Assembly: GCA_029641185.1 (NCBI GenBank)
Contig: JAPWGK010000018.1
Span: 806,001-870,000, forward strand
Length of the DNA stretch: 64,000 bases
Source of the DNA: Pseudofabraea citricarpa
Taxonomy: Eukaryota > Ascomycota > Leotiomycetes > Helotiales > Dermateaceae
Direction of reading: 5' to 3'
The notes under the pieces were generated by a model, which saw only the letters and a list, made by a program, of their open reading frames with translations, made no database searches and was not told the origin of the DNA. Both the position numbers and the translations under genes were made by a program. This document shows positions 44,801 through 56,687 of this stretch, in pieces. Numbering within the stretch: position 1 is the stretch's first letter; every line of letters begins with the position of its first letter.

Positions 44801-46929
44801 TTGAAAGCTCCATTCGGTGATATAAATCTTCCATACCGCCAAGGAGACCTTCCAGTGTCTCTTCGATATCTGCGGGTGTGAAACAGTGAAGAATTTCCGA
44901 AAGAGCCAAACTAACCCAAAGGAAATTCCCGTTTGCTCGTTCTAGAATTCTTTCAAGTACTTGGGTCTTCAAAGTCGGAGAGGCATGCATGAAATGAATT
45001 TCTTTCTCCGCATATTGACGGATGTCGTGTTCGTTTTCTTCCATAGTAATGTTTTGAATCGGTCCTATAATTGTAGCCAATCTCTCGAATGCGGACACCA
45101 GCTCGGGACTTCGTTGACTAACTAGCATTACTTTAATGGGAAGCATTGAGCTAGATAAGTTTTTCATCAACTCGATTAATACTCGAGGTAACTCAGACTC
45201 ATCGATACCGTCAATCACCCAGTAAAGCGTTTGACTAACTGTCATCTTGAAGAGGACAGAAGTGAACACTCTTTGCCAAATCGTTTTTGCGTCGGCCTTT
45301 TCCATTTTCATGCCACTGTTCCTCAATTCATGAAGTATCTTACGAAATGAGGGTAATTGTTCTGCGATTTGGAAAGCAATGGAGCGCAAGCAAGCACTCA
45401 AGGATCTTTTTGTTTGGTCGCCAAATCTGAAAAAATAGTAGGCACACGTCTGTTTGCTTTGGAGAAGATTATTGATAATAAATGAAGACAAAATCGATTT
45501 TCCGGAAGCGGGTAAAGCATGTAGCCAAATAATGTTGCAGCTCGATCCATTGTCTAGCCATTTCTTATATTCTGGGTGGGATAGTATCCACCCACAAGTT
45601 CCTGGTGTCCAGCGCTCCTGGAAGAACGCCAAATCCTCGCTTGGTGTCTCGAATATAGCGAGTAGCTCTCCTACCTGCTTTAGCTGCTCTTTGCCCTGGG
45701 TTTCCCCTGATAGCTGTTGCTGTGTTTCTTGTAAGTGCGAAACGAGAGTTTTTAACGTATTTCGGACAATGACGTAGTTAGGATCTTGTCTATTCTTGAA
45801 CTTGCAGACATGGTGATGGTCTGCATTTAAGGATTTTGATGTTTCTTGCGGATACCCCAGGACGGCCGACCTTTTGTCAAGGATAACAATCTTCTTCGGT
45901 CCGATTGGGGTTGGGAGAGTTTCGAAAAAGGATAGTATTTGTAACCTCGGAGCGATATGACGAAACTGTTCATTGAGATCTTCAAGAGCAGGTGAGGCGT
46001 GGCTCAATTCAGCCACATATTGCTTGGGACTATGGTTAAAAATCGAGACCGATAAAATTCTGTTTAGTAGCTCCGCTAAATGTGTTCCTCCGTGAGGGGT
46101 TGCAAGGAATAAGATGGCTTTGGTTGACGATACTATTTGCATATAATCACTGTTGTTCTGTCCTAAGATGTACGCCTATAGGTAATGCAATTAGATGTGA
46201 AACTAAAATTTAAGGGACACAAGAAGGTTGACTTACCTTTTTGACAATTAGTCCTCCCATCGAATGGGCAATAAAGATGATTGGCCTCTGAACAACGGTC
46301 AGCTGGCTCATGAACCAATACTAAAATGCAAGGAATTCTGCTACCTCTCCTATTCTAAGCTCTTCCAGTCGCTCATTTTTTGCAAATTTCATTTCAAATA
46401 AAAGGTCCTTCGCAAAGTCGGAGATCCCAGCTATGGGGGCTGGACCTGGAGCTGCAAAGTGGGCATTGTAACCGAAAGACAAAATTCTTGCTGTCTGAAT
46501 GCCAGGCTCCAATGGAAGCCACTTTCCCGGCCAGAAGAACTCTGAATCGCGATTGTAACTCCATGTAGCGCGACTAGTACCTCCCAAGCCATGCACGAAT
46601 ATAATATCCAGTGATGGTTCTGCTTCTGGCTCAAAAACAACACTGAGACCGAGAGGATCTGTGGCCTTTTCGGCTGAGCGTGATCGAGACCGTGTTGACA
46701 ACCCTAACAAGGAGGACTTGAAGAGATCAAGATTTTGACTACCATCCAGCTCAGTAGTTGGAGTTTCGAAAGTCGAGGTTGAACCTTCAGTACATTTTTG
46801 GGGCACTATTGCTTTTGGGCTTTCCGCCTTTGCCGCTGAAGCCTTGCTCTTGTGTCGCGAATGAAATCTCCACTATGATCCTCTTATGTTAGTCGTGACC
46901 TCTGCATAATGCGCACCTCCACCTACCAT
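41889..46929 (-). CDS. NLR-like protein: alpha/beta hydrolase, NACHT and WD40 domains
   Basis: Exons 46929-46927, 46872-46345, 46287-46237 and 46175-41889 give about 1,622 aa. The first coding exon is only the ATG; no other in-frame ATG fits. A PGAP1/SesB-type serine hydrolase comes first: FVHGLGG near residue 93, the nucleophile in AHSMGG (S186) and ATPHGGTH near 219. A NACHT ATPase follows, with P-loop ALPASGKS (414-421; the first glycine is alanine) and Walker B YWVIDGIDE near 512-520. A helical region leads to degenerate WD40-like blades from about 920 to 1500. This is the plan of fungal NLRs involved in non-self recognition and heterokaryon incompatibility. WD repeats here are diverged, not the near-identical type. 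Confidence 0.88.
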
Positions 46930-47763
46930 CTCACCCCTCTTTGAGATAACCCAAGACTCCAAAATGGATATGAGACTCCAGAATCTCAACAAGCATTGTA
47001 CCGATGCTCCGGATGGAACTTTCTAACTCATGTCGTGGTGGGGTGCTGGTAGCCTGTGGCAGTATCTGCATGTTGACCTAAAAATGGAAATGGATAGACA
47101 CGGGCAAACGCCGCCTATACATGAACAAATGCAATGGACCTCAAGTATGCGGATGTCATTGGTCTCTGCGATTCTTGCTAAGAGTTTGCTCCATAAAAAC
47201 TGGGATATGCACGAATTGGGATCTTGCTCTCAAAATTAAGCGCCGTGCTGGCAGTATCAATTTTTGGACAAGGTGTGCCAATCGGGTCTTCAAACCCCAC
47301 GAGACTTGTCTTATTTCCACTCTTGCAATTGTAGGAAGGTCACTCGCTCTTCGGTACACAATCTCTCTAATTGAGACGAAGATAATTAAAATTTTGTCAT
47401 TCGTCATTTTAAATCACGTGCAACAGGGAACAAAAACAGCCAAGAAGATTTAATTTTATATTTTTCTTTCGCTATTAGATATTTCCAGGGTTCCACAACT
47501 TGATTTTCTCATCTTATCTACTTCAAATCATGTAACAAAGGTAAGGAATTTGGATCATTCATGAATAGAGTATGAATCAACTTAGATTTCAAATAAATCA
47601 GGAATGGAGGTTGGCGAGAGCAGACAAACATATTTGGAAATTCGTTTAGCCTTGATTCGTCGTGAGCCTTATCTACAACCTTCCCCCTTGCCCCAGAATC
47701 CAAGTTATCCACTGCGGTAAACACCCTAACATAAAATTCTTAGTAGCCTAACTTAATCCCAAT
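46930..47763. other. Intergenic region
   Basis: This 834-bp stretch is the shared upstream region of the NLR gene (leftward) and the kinase-like gene (rightward). A 110-codon open frame at 47121-47453 shows no domain and I do not call it. Confidence 0.45.
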
Positions 47764-49040
47764 ATGAAAGGCAACTCCTCTTTAGACATTTCCGTGGTTG
47801 AGAGTAAGCTGCCAGCAATTAAATGCAACTAAAAGATGCTTATAAACACGTGTTCTAACAAAAATAACAGAACTACCACCTAGAACGAAAGTCCTCGAGA
47901 TATGTAGTCACAACTCCTCAGAGTGGGCTTCTACAACACGAATTTCAACAATCCTGGCGGACGGAAGTCCAAAGCAATGGTTTCTGAAATGTGCACTAAA
48001 GGAATCCGGGAGAATGATGCTCGAAGGAGAATTTCACTCCATGACTGAAATCTACAAGACGGTACCGGCCTTTGTCCCCAAGCCTTATGCTTGGGGAAAG
48101 CTTCAGAGGCCCGATCCGGAGACGTATTTTTTCTTATGCGAGTATGTCGAGATGGAAAACAATATGCCAGACCCTGTGCAGTTCTGTTCTCGTGTGGCAG
48201 AGCTGCACAACCTCGGCAAGTCACCTAATAACTCTTTCGGTTTTCATGTCACAACCTATCAGGGAAAGTTTCCCCAAGCTGTGGAGTAAGAAATATTTCA
48301 CGTCTAAAATACTTTACAGTAGTCGAGTTTTATTTAGATCCTCTTGCTCTGTTAGAAAAATAGAGTAAAGTATTTTCTTTTTTCGAGACTTTCTGTAGCA
48401 AGAGACTCTAACCAAATATTCCAGGTGGGATCCAAGTTGGCAGTCATTTTTCACAAAAATGCTCAAGCACTCTATCAAAATCGACGCTCAAGAAAACGGC
48501 TCTTGGACGGCACTCGATACCATAACCTCACGCGTTCTAACTACAGTGATCCCCACTCTCTTAGGGGCTCTCGAGTCTGAAGGCCGCACTGTAAAGCCAT
48601 CCCTCATCCACGGCGACTTATGGGATGGCAATATTGGTACAGATTGCAAGACCGGCAACCTGTGCATTTTCGATGCAGGCGCGTACTATGCGCACAATGA
48701 AATGGAGCTCGGCATGTGGAGGTGTAACAGACATGAGTTCGTAAACAAGGAGATTTACTTGAGAGAGTATTTGAAAATTGCCGGGATTAGTGAACCGGTT
48801 GAGCAATTTGACGATCGGAATCGACTTTACTGCGTCTATATGAATATATGGGCTTCAGCTCACCATGGTGGGGGGACAGACCGCATAACGTAAGTCGTTT
48901 TCTAGAGCAAGGATAAATATATATATATATATATTGAAGATGAACAGCTGATTATAGTCAGGGCTTATAATGATATGTGCTATCTTGTCGAAAAATACGC
49001 GTCGGTGTTAGCGAGCAAACATGAAGTAGACATTTCCTGA
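47764..49040 (+). CDS. Fructosamine/ketosamine-3-kinase family protein
   Basis: Four exons, 47764-47803, 47871-48285, 48425-48889 and 48962-49040, give 332 aa. Splicing restores VVEKLPPRTKVLEIC at the N terminus and VEWDPSWQSFFTKML in the middle. The fold is kinase-like: QWFLKCA (putative ATP-binding lysine), the catalytic loop HGDLWDGN near residue 213, and FDAGAYYAHNEMELGMW, which fits the fructosamine-kinase signature of a metal-binding aspartate followed by an ExELG motif. Family members phosphorylate sugar adducts on protein amines so that they fall off, a repair role. Many fungal relatives have unknown substrates, so the activity is inferred. An 18-bp AT repeat lies in intron three. Confidence 0.82.
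48917..48934. repeat. AT dinucleotide microsatellite inside an intron
   Basis: Nine AT units lie within intron 48890-48961 of the kinase-like gene, near the donor side. Confidence 0.9.
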
Positions 49041-49357
49041 TACCCGAAACATCAGTTGTGGAGAATTTGAGGTGCAAAGGACTATTCGAGAGTTGGAAAT
49101 TCCCCGCATTATGTAATTATCAATTCTAATGTGGCAATACCCAGACGCCTAAGAATTTGCCCGTCTTACATCTGCAGCAAGGTGTTATTTAACTAGGCGA
49201 ATACAGTAGCGTTATTCCAACTCAGCGGGATTTATTGAACATCAAATACAGGGAGCTTCTAAGGTCAAGTATAAACATCCGAGACATTGAGACCTGAATT
49301 CAAGCAATTTTCATCACAAGCTAGCTTTCTCTCATCAATAAATCGCCTCTAATCATC
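49041..49357. other. Intergenic region
   Basis: This 317-bp stretch is the promoter of the peptidase gene. No gene or clear motif is seen. Confidence 0.45.
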
Positions 49358-50581
49358 ATGCCGAACTCAAATATTCCGTCAACCCCTCGTCAGCGTGTCA
49401 GGAAATTGCTTCCGACAGTATATCTTGGACGTTACTCCACTGGACCCAAGAACAGTCTGACAGACATTCCTGGAGTACTCGTTTCAACTCAGTCTATTCA
49501 TGAATCTCCAAATTATCCAACTGCAGCTCCCAATACCATCAATACCGGCGTGACAACTATTCTGCCTCGCAAAAATTGGTTCAACAAAGCATGCTTTGCC
49601 GGCATATTCCGATTCAATGGCACGGGTGAGATGACCGGAAGTCATTTTATAGAGGAAACTGGACTCCTTCACACCCCCATCATCATTACCGGAACTTTTG
49701 GTGTCGGCTCAGCATACAATGGTATTTATGAGCACGCAATTCGCGAGCACAGTGATGACGAAGGCAAAGTAGATTGGGGTCTGCTGCCTGTCGTAGCCGA
49801 GACATTCGATGGATTTCTCCATGATCTCACCAAGTTTACCGTCACTCCTCAGCACGTTATTAAAGGCATAGATGAAGCAACCAGCGATCCCGTGAGGGAA
49901 GGTAATACTGGTGGTGGGACAGGCATGATATGTCATTGGTTTAAAGGTGGAACCGGCTCCTCCAGTCGAATTATTCCAGCCGACGATGACAAAACGTACA
50001 CCATCGGCGCACTGGTGCAAGCAAATTACGGCGCAATGAGAGACTTCAAGATTTCGGGTGCGCCCATTGGCCGTCTCATCTTCGAAGAACAAGAGCGGAA
50101 GATAAAAGAGAACCCAAACGACCCAGAGCTCCTCGCGCAATCTTCAGTTTTATCCAAAATCGCCCAGGAAAAAGATAAGAAGGATGGGAGTATCATTGTC
50201 GTTTTAGGGACCGATGCTCCCCTACATCCAACGCAACTTCAGCGTCTTGCAAAACGGGCCACTGTCGGCCTCTCAAGAGTAGGAGGATGGGGGTCAAAGC
50301 TATCCGGCGATATTTTCTTGGCCTTTTCGACCGCTAATGAGTTGGATGTGCGAGCCGTGAATATAGGGAACAAGAAAGTTGACCGGTGGTTGCCTCAAGA
50401 GACTACAATTCAGATGATCGATGACCAAACAATTGATGCGCTTTTGGAAGCGAGTGCAGATGCGGTGGAGGAGGCCATCTTGAATGCCGTCTTCATGGCG
50501 GAGACTCTAGAAGGCAACGGAAACAAGATCGATGCGTTGGATTTGGAAAAGGTCAAGGAACTGATGGGCAAATATCTTTGA
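49358..50581 (+). CDS. DmpA/BapA-type aminopeptidase (peptidase family S58)
   Basis: This is a single exon of 407 aa. S58 enzymes are made as one chain that cuts itself before a serine, which then becomes the N-terminal nucleophile. Here that site is G-S278 in [18 protein letters not shown], a strong match to the DmpA cleavage region. Other family blocks are [73 protein letters not shown] and [12 protein letters not shown]. Members cleave N-terminal D- or beta-amino acids from small peptides and amides. There is no signal peptide, so it is probably cytosolic. Length is slightly above bacterial DmpA. It follows the kinase-like gene on the same strand, but I infer no functional link. Confidence 0.93.
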   Translation: MPNSNIPSTPRQRVRKLLPTVYLGRYSTGPKNSLTDIPGVLVSTQSIHESPNYPTAAPNTINTGVTTILPRKNWFNKACFAGIFRFNGTGEMTGSHFIEETGLLHTPIIITGTFGVGSAYNGIYEHAIREHSDDEGKVDWGLLPVVAETFDGFLHDLTKFTVTPQHVIKGIDEATSDPVREGNTGGGTGMICHWFKGGTGSSSRIIPADDDKTYTIGALVQANYGAMRDFKISGAPIGRLIFEEQERKIKENPNDPELLAQSSVLSKIAQEKDKKDGSIIVVLGTDAPLHPTQLQRLAKRATVGLSRVGGWGSKLSGDIFLAFSTANELDVRAVNIGNKKVDRWLPQETTIQMIDDQTIDALLEASADAVEEAILNAVFMAETLEGNGNKIDALDLEKVKELMGKYL

Positions 50582-52980
50582 TTAAAGGGACGATGATTGC
50601 AAGAATTTGAGAGAATGTTTGCATGATACTGTGAGTAAATTCATTGATATTCGAACATGGGGCTGGTTTCGCAAATTAATATAAGATCGCTAAAATTTCA
50701 CTATCGAGCAATGCCTTTCCAGAATTCATGCCTTGCTATCATATATTGCTTGTTCACTTTTGTAGCTCCTTGATCTGTTTCTTATGACCTGAGATGAAAC
50801 AAGTTTGTCCCGCTTTGAGATCCTTCGACGTCGAGTTGCAATAACCTCTAACTCTCACATATAAAGTTTTCGCTACACCTTTGCGATGACTTCATAAATT
50901 AAGACAAGACTTTAGCAGTGTCTTGTCTTGATGTAGAAGGAGAAAAGGAGTAACTGTATGATTAGATGCATGACGGCCAGTATTTTGGCACCTTTACCTT
51001 CAGTGACAACGTTTCAGCCAATGCGACAAATGCAAACAAATTTATTACACATCGGCAAGGCAAGTAATCAGTGCAGCCTCCACAGATCTAATGTTGGCGT
51101 ATTTTGATTTTATTGGCTGTGGATGCCGTTCTTCTAGAAGCTTTCTGGTATGATCTGGTGCAAGAACTACGTGGGTTCTACACTACACTACTCTATGCAT
51201 ACTTGAAAATTGTATGATAAGCTTGAACTTCGACAAAGTAGTCTTGCCGACTGAGCCATTTCTCTTATTGGTCAGTCGAGCATTTGAAGTGCCGACACCA
51301 GAAGGGTGACATCCCATGGAAGGACGCTAGAAAAGCGCTAGAATGCAGTTCAAATTCCCGGCAGGATCTCAACCAGCGAAGGATTTGCCGGTCATGACTT
51401 CGGCACTCCTATTGGTCAGCAGGTACTGCGTTCAAAAGCCACCACGGAGTCGCCCAGATAACCTCAAAGGATGTGTGTGGCTTCGGCGGTATTTGAAGAA
51501 CAGCACACTTGAATTGAGCTGCGTGAACGACATGGCGCACATAAGTGACTTGTTCTGACCAGGCAGCAAAGGCAGTCCTCGCCAAGTTGGAAGCGTTTGC
51601 TATGCACCTCACCGCACCGTTCATATCAAGTGTGTTGGATAGATTCTTGATTTGAAACAAATGTGCATAGATTTCTCTCCTGGAGATAAAACTGGGTCAT
51701 TGCTTTATTCTTTGGAAGTGAGCAGTGGTAAAGTGATAGGTAAGATAGCAACAGAACTCTCACTGGTAACGAAACAACTGTAGGAAATCGATCTCCCCAA
51801 ACCAATCACTCTCACCACATTTCACATCACCTCACAACTGAGAAAACCTTTTTAACAATGCCGTAATCTACTTCTTATCCATTCATTATCAGGTGTTTTA
51901 AGACAAAGATATCTTTATAACGATTCCCTAGTTGTGCGTGGGATATAATATCCCATCGTAGTCCAGGTACAAACTTTCCTTAAATGGTGGAGGGTATCGA
52001 GCATTTATGTTTTAGCCTTGGTGTTAGCCTAAGGAAGATACGTAACCCTTCCATGATGCAATCCCAAATCCAGTCATAAAAACGACAAATCAATTCAGGC
52101 AAATGTGCGTGCACGCGGAGAAACCCCATATCTGGAGTAAAGTGGATCGGAATGAAGTCTGTGTATCTCAACCCCAGCCCCTCCAAATGAAACCCCATAC
52201 CCACAGCAAGAAAGGGCGAAGACGAATCAAACATTACAACAAGCAATTTTGCGGCTCGATATCGGGCCTCAACAAGTCAGATGATTTGAAAACAGCACTG
52301 GTTCCAAAGCTGAGGGAGGCTTCTCCAAGATCCACAAATGCCCCGAGGCTAAACAAGCCTTCTGGAGAGCATGGGGAAGTCGGCTAACTAGGTTTGATCT
52401 TAGCGACGGGCCTGGGCGTAGCCAGAACAAATTTCAGCGAAACGCAAACCGAGTTCAGCGCCACTTGGACGCTATGAGTCTTTCAAGGCTCATGATATCG
52501 TCTGAGATCTTCGAGGGAGATGCCATGTTCGGCGACTCTCTCGGCGGCAGTTTTCGTTCTTGAAACAGCCCCAGCCAATTGAAGTGGTGATTTGTGGAGC
52601 CGTCAAAGGCCGATATGGGTAGGGCGAAGGCTAGTCGTTGGGATTCGAACTCCAAATCTAGTACCGACATGCTAGTATCATGATACTGATACATTGAGCA
52701 TTGAGGATCCACTTCCTGATGCACGCGAATGTTATCAGACTGCTGGGACAAAGTCTAGATGCTCCTTGTGGAGACAAGGGGGTAGATTGAGGAAGTGGAC
52801 CGTGGAGAAGGAAGGGATATTGGGGTCTGGAGAAGAACACTAGGAAGATAACTTCGTGGGGGAGATTCTATAAAGAGCAAGTATCGCACGAGAAGACTCA
52901 CATCATCATCAACAGCTTCGCTCTCATATCTTTCAATCCATTCAAGGACTCTTCTCGCTACACTTATCAAACCTTTCACA
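50582..52980. other. Gene-poor intergenic region
   Basis: This 2.4 kb stretch has only short frames of 70-98 codons on either strand (for example 51343-51558 and 52103-52387). They overlap one another and show no domains. A tRNA B-box-like GTTCGAATCC near 52637 has no cloverleaf around it. I call nothing. Confidence 0.5.
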
Positions 52981-54452
52981 ATGGCTGGAGGACTCCCAAT
53001 CTCCACTACGCCTTTGGCATCAGGTTTCCTGAGAGGCAGGGCCTTGATCTATCCTCTCTCACTGGTGATCTCGCTTTTCTTCCTATGGGGTTTCTCCTAT
53101 GGACTTCTCGATGTCTTGAACAAGCATTTCCAAACTGTTCTCGACATCACCAAACTTCAATCAACCGGTCTACAAGTCGTTTATTTCGGTGGCGGTTATC
53201 TTCTCTTCTCGCCTATTGCGGCCGAAGTCATGAAGCGTAAAGGTTACAAGATCACCATTTTGATGGGTCTTTCTCTCTACTCTATCGGCGTATGTTTTCC
53301 ATCTCCGTCAATTTAAGTAACCAAACTAATGCTTCAAAGGCTGTCATGTTCTGGCCAACTGCCCATTTCTCAACCTACGAACACCGTATCGCATCATTCG
53401 GAGGTTTCTGTGCCTGCACACTCGTCATCGCTTGTGGCCTCGCAACTCTCGAGACAGCAGCCAACTCATACGCAGTTGTGATCGGCGACCCAGCAAGTGC
53501 CTCAGCGCGTCTGCAATTCTGCCAGTCCTGGAACGGCGTGGCATCTTTCATCGGACCGCTGATCGCTTCGAAGTTCTTCTTCTCAGGAAGCAACGCTCAC
53601 AGCCTGACAAATGTGCAATTCGTCTATCTGGCCGTCGCTTGCGCTGGTGCAGCAATTGGTGTATTGTTCCTCATTGCCAAGCTTCCCGAAGTCTCAGAGG
53701 AGATGTTGAACTCTTCCTCTTCCGACGAGATGCTCGCCGTCGACGAGTTCGGAAACGAGATCGGCAACGGCCCTCTCCGCAAGCAATACAATATGATCTT
53801 CGGCTTCATCGCACAATTCTGCTACGTCGGTGCCCAAGTAACCATCGCTTCGTTCTTCATCAACTATGCAACCGAGAACGCAACTTATAGCTCTTCCTCA
53901 GCTTCCCAAATGCTTTCGTACGCTCTGATCACTTTCACCGTCGGTCGCTTTATCGCCACCGCGCTTGCGACGGTCTTCCAGGCCGACTTCATGATGATTG
54001 TATATACCATATGCGCAATTGCCATGAACGCATATATCTGCGCCGGCCACGGCACGAGCGCCGTTGCGATCCTGATTGTGATTTTCTTCTTCGAAGCACC
54101 TATGTACCCGACCTTGTTCACCCTCGGAACAGCCAATCTGGGACGCCACACTCGCCGCGGTGCTGGTATTCTCGTTATGGGTGTCAGTGGAGGAGCTGTC
54201 TTCCCACCGATTCAGGGTGCCATTGCCGATTCCGCTGGCATCAGAATCTCTTACATCGTCCCTCTTGTCGGTTTCGTTTATGTGCTTGGTTATGTCACTT
54301 TCCACTGGATGACCCATGGGCGCCATATCTTGCGCGTGAAGGATGTCGTTGCTGCTTCTTATGCTGGTGGTGCTATGGGTGGTGCCGTGGTGGAGACCCA
54401 TTATGATGGTGATAAGGCTGTTGATGTTCAAGTTGAGAAGATGTCTGTCTAA
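52981..54452 (+). CDS. FucP-type sugar transporter (FHS family MFS)
   Basis: Exons 52981-53289 and 53340-54452 give 473 aa. The intron is 50 nt with GTATGT donor and ACTAAT branch site. About twelve membrane segments are visible. FucP-like features are SLFFLWGFSYGLLDVLNKHF in the first helix region, FGGGYLLFSP, ETAANSYAVVIGDP and ARLQFCQSWNGVASFIGP, and in the second half FFFEAPMYPTLFTLG with GVSGGAVFPPIQG. Bacterial FucP imports L-fucose with protons, and fungal relatives take up fucose, glucose or galactose. The real substrate is not evident. The plasma membrane is the likely site. The start has a good context (CACAATGGC). Confidence 0.92.
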
Positions 54453-54878
54453 GAAATTCTGTCGGATGGATAGAAAGATATTGTGCTTCGATTGTGTATA
54501 TTCTTTTCTTTGGAATTCTTGCGTAAACTTTGTGGTTAGATGAGAAGCATCATAGACGATTCATAGATAACACGATACCATGAATATAGATTTCAAACAA
54601 GATCACCCTGTTTTGTTCCGTCGTTTTGAGTGCGAAAAGGGGAATTGTTCACTGCGTAGAGCAACAAGCTTCAAAACGATAATTTGTTTGTTGTTACGCT
54701 AGAAAAAGGACCCGCCTCGCTAATAAAACAACAACCAAAAGACAAAATTGAATAGCACACTTTTCCAACCAGTCAACTCTCAACCTCATATACTATTCCG
54801 CAGCCCAACTCAAGTTCAATTGATCTCCCAGATCTCATTCGACGGGTTGCAGCCCAACATCCAAGATTACCTGAGGTT
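54453..54878. other. Convergent intergenic region
   Basis: These 426 bp separate two converging genes and form their 3' ends. No gene is seen. Confidence 0.45.
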
Positions 54879-56154
54879 CTACGTTTCCTTTTCTGAAGTA
54901 ACCGACGGGCTTATGAGCCGTTCTACATCCACAGATGTCTCAGCAACGTCCTCGCGAGTAGAAGGTATAGAATCCGCTAACTCATCAGCCAGATTAGAAT
55001 CCGATGGACTGGGAGATATCAGGTCAGGATCGAGTTCTGTCGACGTTTCCCCATCCCAAATATACTCAGACGGTAAACTTCTATCTTGCGAAGCGAGCCG
55101 TTCGGCAGTGAGTAGAGTTCTCAGCATCGAATTTCTAGCCGAGTTCTTGGCTGAAGGCGGAGGAGTTAATTCATCGCTCATCTCATTGGACCCACTTAGA
55201 TCGAGATCGCTGGGGACATCTTCCGATATCGTGGGTTCGATTGGGTTGAGATCTCCAGGTATATAGTCCACGGTATCAGGCTCAGTTGAATTGAACTCTT
55301 GGGACTCTTTCCCAGGATTGGAAGACAAGTCGCCGAGCTCGCCAGAGGGAATGCATTCACTTTCGTCCATGATCCAGGGACCTAATTGTGGTTCACCCTC
55401 ATAAGACTCCGGTGCTGTAGCACGAAATACCACACGTCAGCCAGAGCGAAAGAAAACGAATCGGCAACGGGCCGGAAAGGGAAGAGAGATAAGAAAAACG
55501 CACATTCCTCGAGAATCTTCGTATAATCCATGATCTTCTTGTAGACCTCCTCACCTGGCCAAATCCGATGCGAGCCCGTGTAAAAGAGCCAGCGCGTTGA
55601 CTGCCTGCGAATAGCTAGGTACTTTGCCCTGAGGATATACCTGTCCATATCTTCATCGATGCGTCCATGAGCGAGGATGAAGAACAGCATAGGTCGGTAA
55701 TCGAACGAGACTCGAGGATTATAAAGCAGCCTCATGCAGTCTTCATGGAGATACCTCATAGATTTGAAGGAGAAGCGCACGATGGACGTAGACTGGATAC
55801 CATTTAGAGGTCGGGGCCAGGTATCTTCGAACACGTCGAAGGTATTAAGGACCTGTGAGAGTGAGTCAATCTTTTGACTACCAACATTTAGAACCAGAGA
55901 AGATATACGTTGAAAAGGCGTTCTCTGAATGCCATATAATCAGCTCGGCTGCGCCAGAACATCCCATTCATGTCAAGGAACAACTTTTCAGTAAGGTCAA
56001 ATTGATAAGTATCACTATCATGGGCATTTGTCCATCTGTCGTAACGTTGGGTTTTGTTCGGCAAAAAACTCGGTATGATATTTTCACCGTATCCTTTGTC
56101 TTTGCTCGTTCTTGGAAGGGTGTAGCTACGATGACGGATGATATGGGGAGCCAT
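54879..56154 (-). CDS. Unrecognised protein with acidic C-terminal tail
   Basis: Exons 56154-55909, 55852-55504 and 55414-54879 give 376 aa; the introns are 56 and 89 nt with GTATAT and GTGCGT donors. I recognise no family. Residues 1-200 look folded and rich in aromatic and basic residues (EKLFLDMNGMFWRSRADY, FSFKSMRYLHEDCMRLLYNP, STRWLFYTGSHRIWPGEEVY). Residues 200-376 are disordered, rich in S, E, D and P, with many SP and TP pairs suggesting phosphorylation. It has no signal peptide or membrane segment. The start at 56154 (MAPHIIRHRSY) is preferred over an earlier in-frame ATG because the earlier part is histidine- and tyrosine-rich and unlike coding sequence. Confidence 0.6.
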
Positions 56155-56687
56155 TAGATTAGGTGGTTGTAAATAACAATAATAGTGGCAGAAAAGATAC
56201 TCCGAGTTTGCTGGGGAATGATGCTGATTCGAATGGTGTTGAGCTGTTAAAGAATACTGAACTGGAAAAAGTTGGATGATACTCATAGGTCTATCTCATG
56301 AAGAAGGAGCGTTGAATCTCCAATCGACAGAAGCCACTATCAGCCATAAAGATAAACGAGATATCTCTTCATTGACGAAGCAAGAGCCTAAACCCGGCTT
56401 AATTGAGGATGTGCAATTTCATTAACTTTTATGTCCACCTTTGAATAAGTACAAATTCATTTTCAAACCACCCACCACACCACCCACCACCATTCATGCA
56501 AATGCATCCCCAAACTCGCTACTTATGCACCGCCTCGCCCCCGGTTTCGCCGTACCATCACCGAATTTTTATATACTTCTTAAAATTTTTCTCCGGTTGG
56601 AGTTGAAGTGCCTTTTGAATGAGACATGCTATACGGAGCCTAAGGATAATTAGTAAAAATATTTTGGAATAGATAAATAGTAGTAGA
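56155..56687. other. Intergenic region with CCACC microsatellite
   Basis: This 533-bp stretch has an impure CCACC/CACCA repeat at about 56467-56492. No gene is seen. Confidence 0.5.

Noticed and set aside
47121..47453. 110-codon plus frame upstream of the kinase-like gene
   Set aside because: It has biased composition and no domain, and overlaps a minus frame of similar length.
52620..52720. tRNA B-box-like GTTCGAATCC on the minus strand near 52637
   Set aside because: No acceptor or anticodon stem can be folded around it.
51343..52751. Several 70-98-codon frames on both strands
   Set aside because: They overlap one another, with no domains, no splice logic and no shared composition with real genes here.
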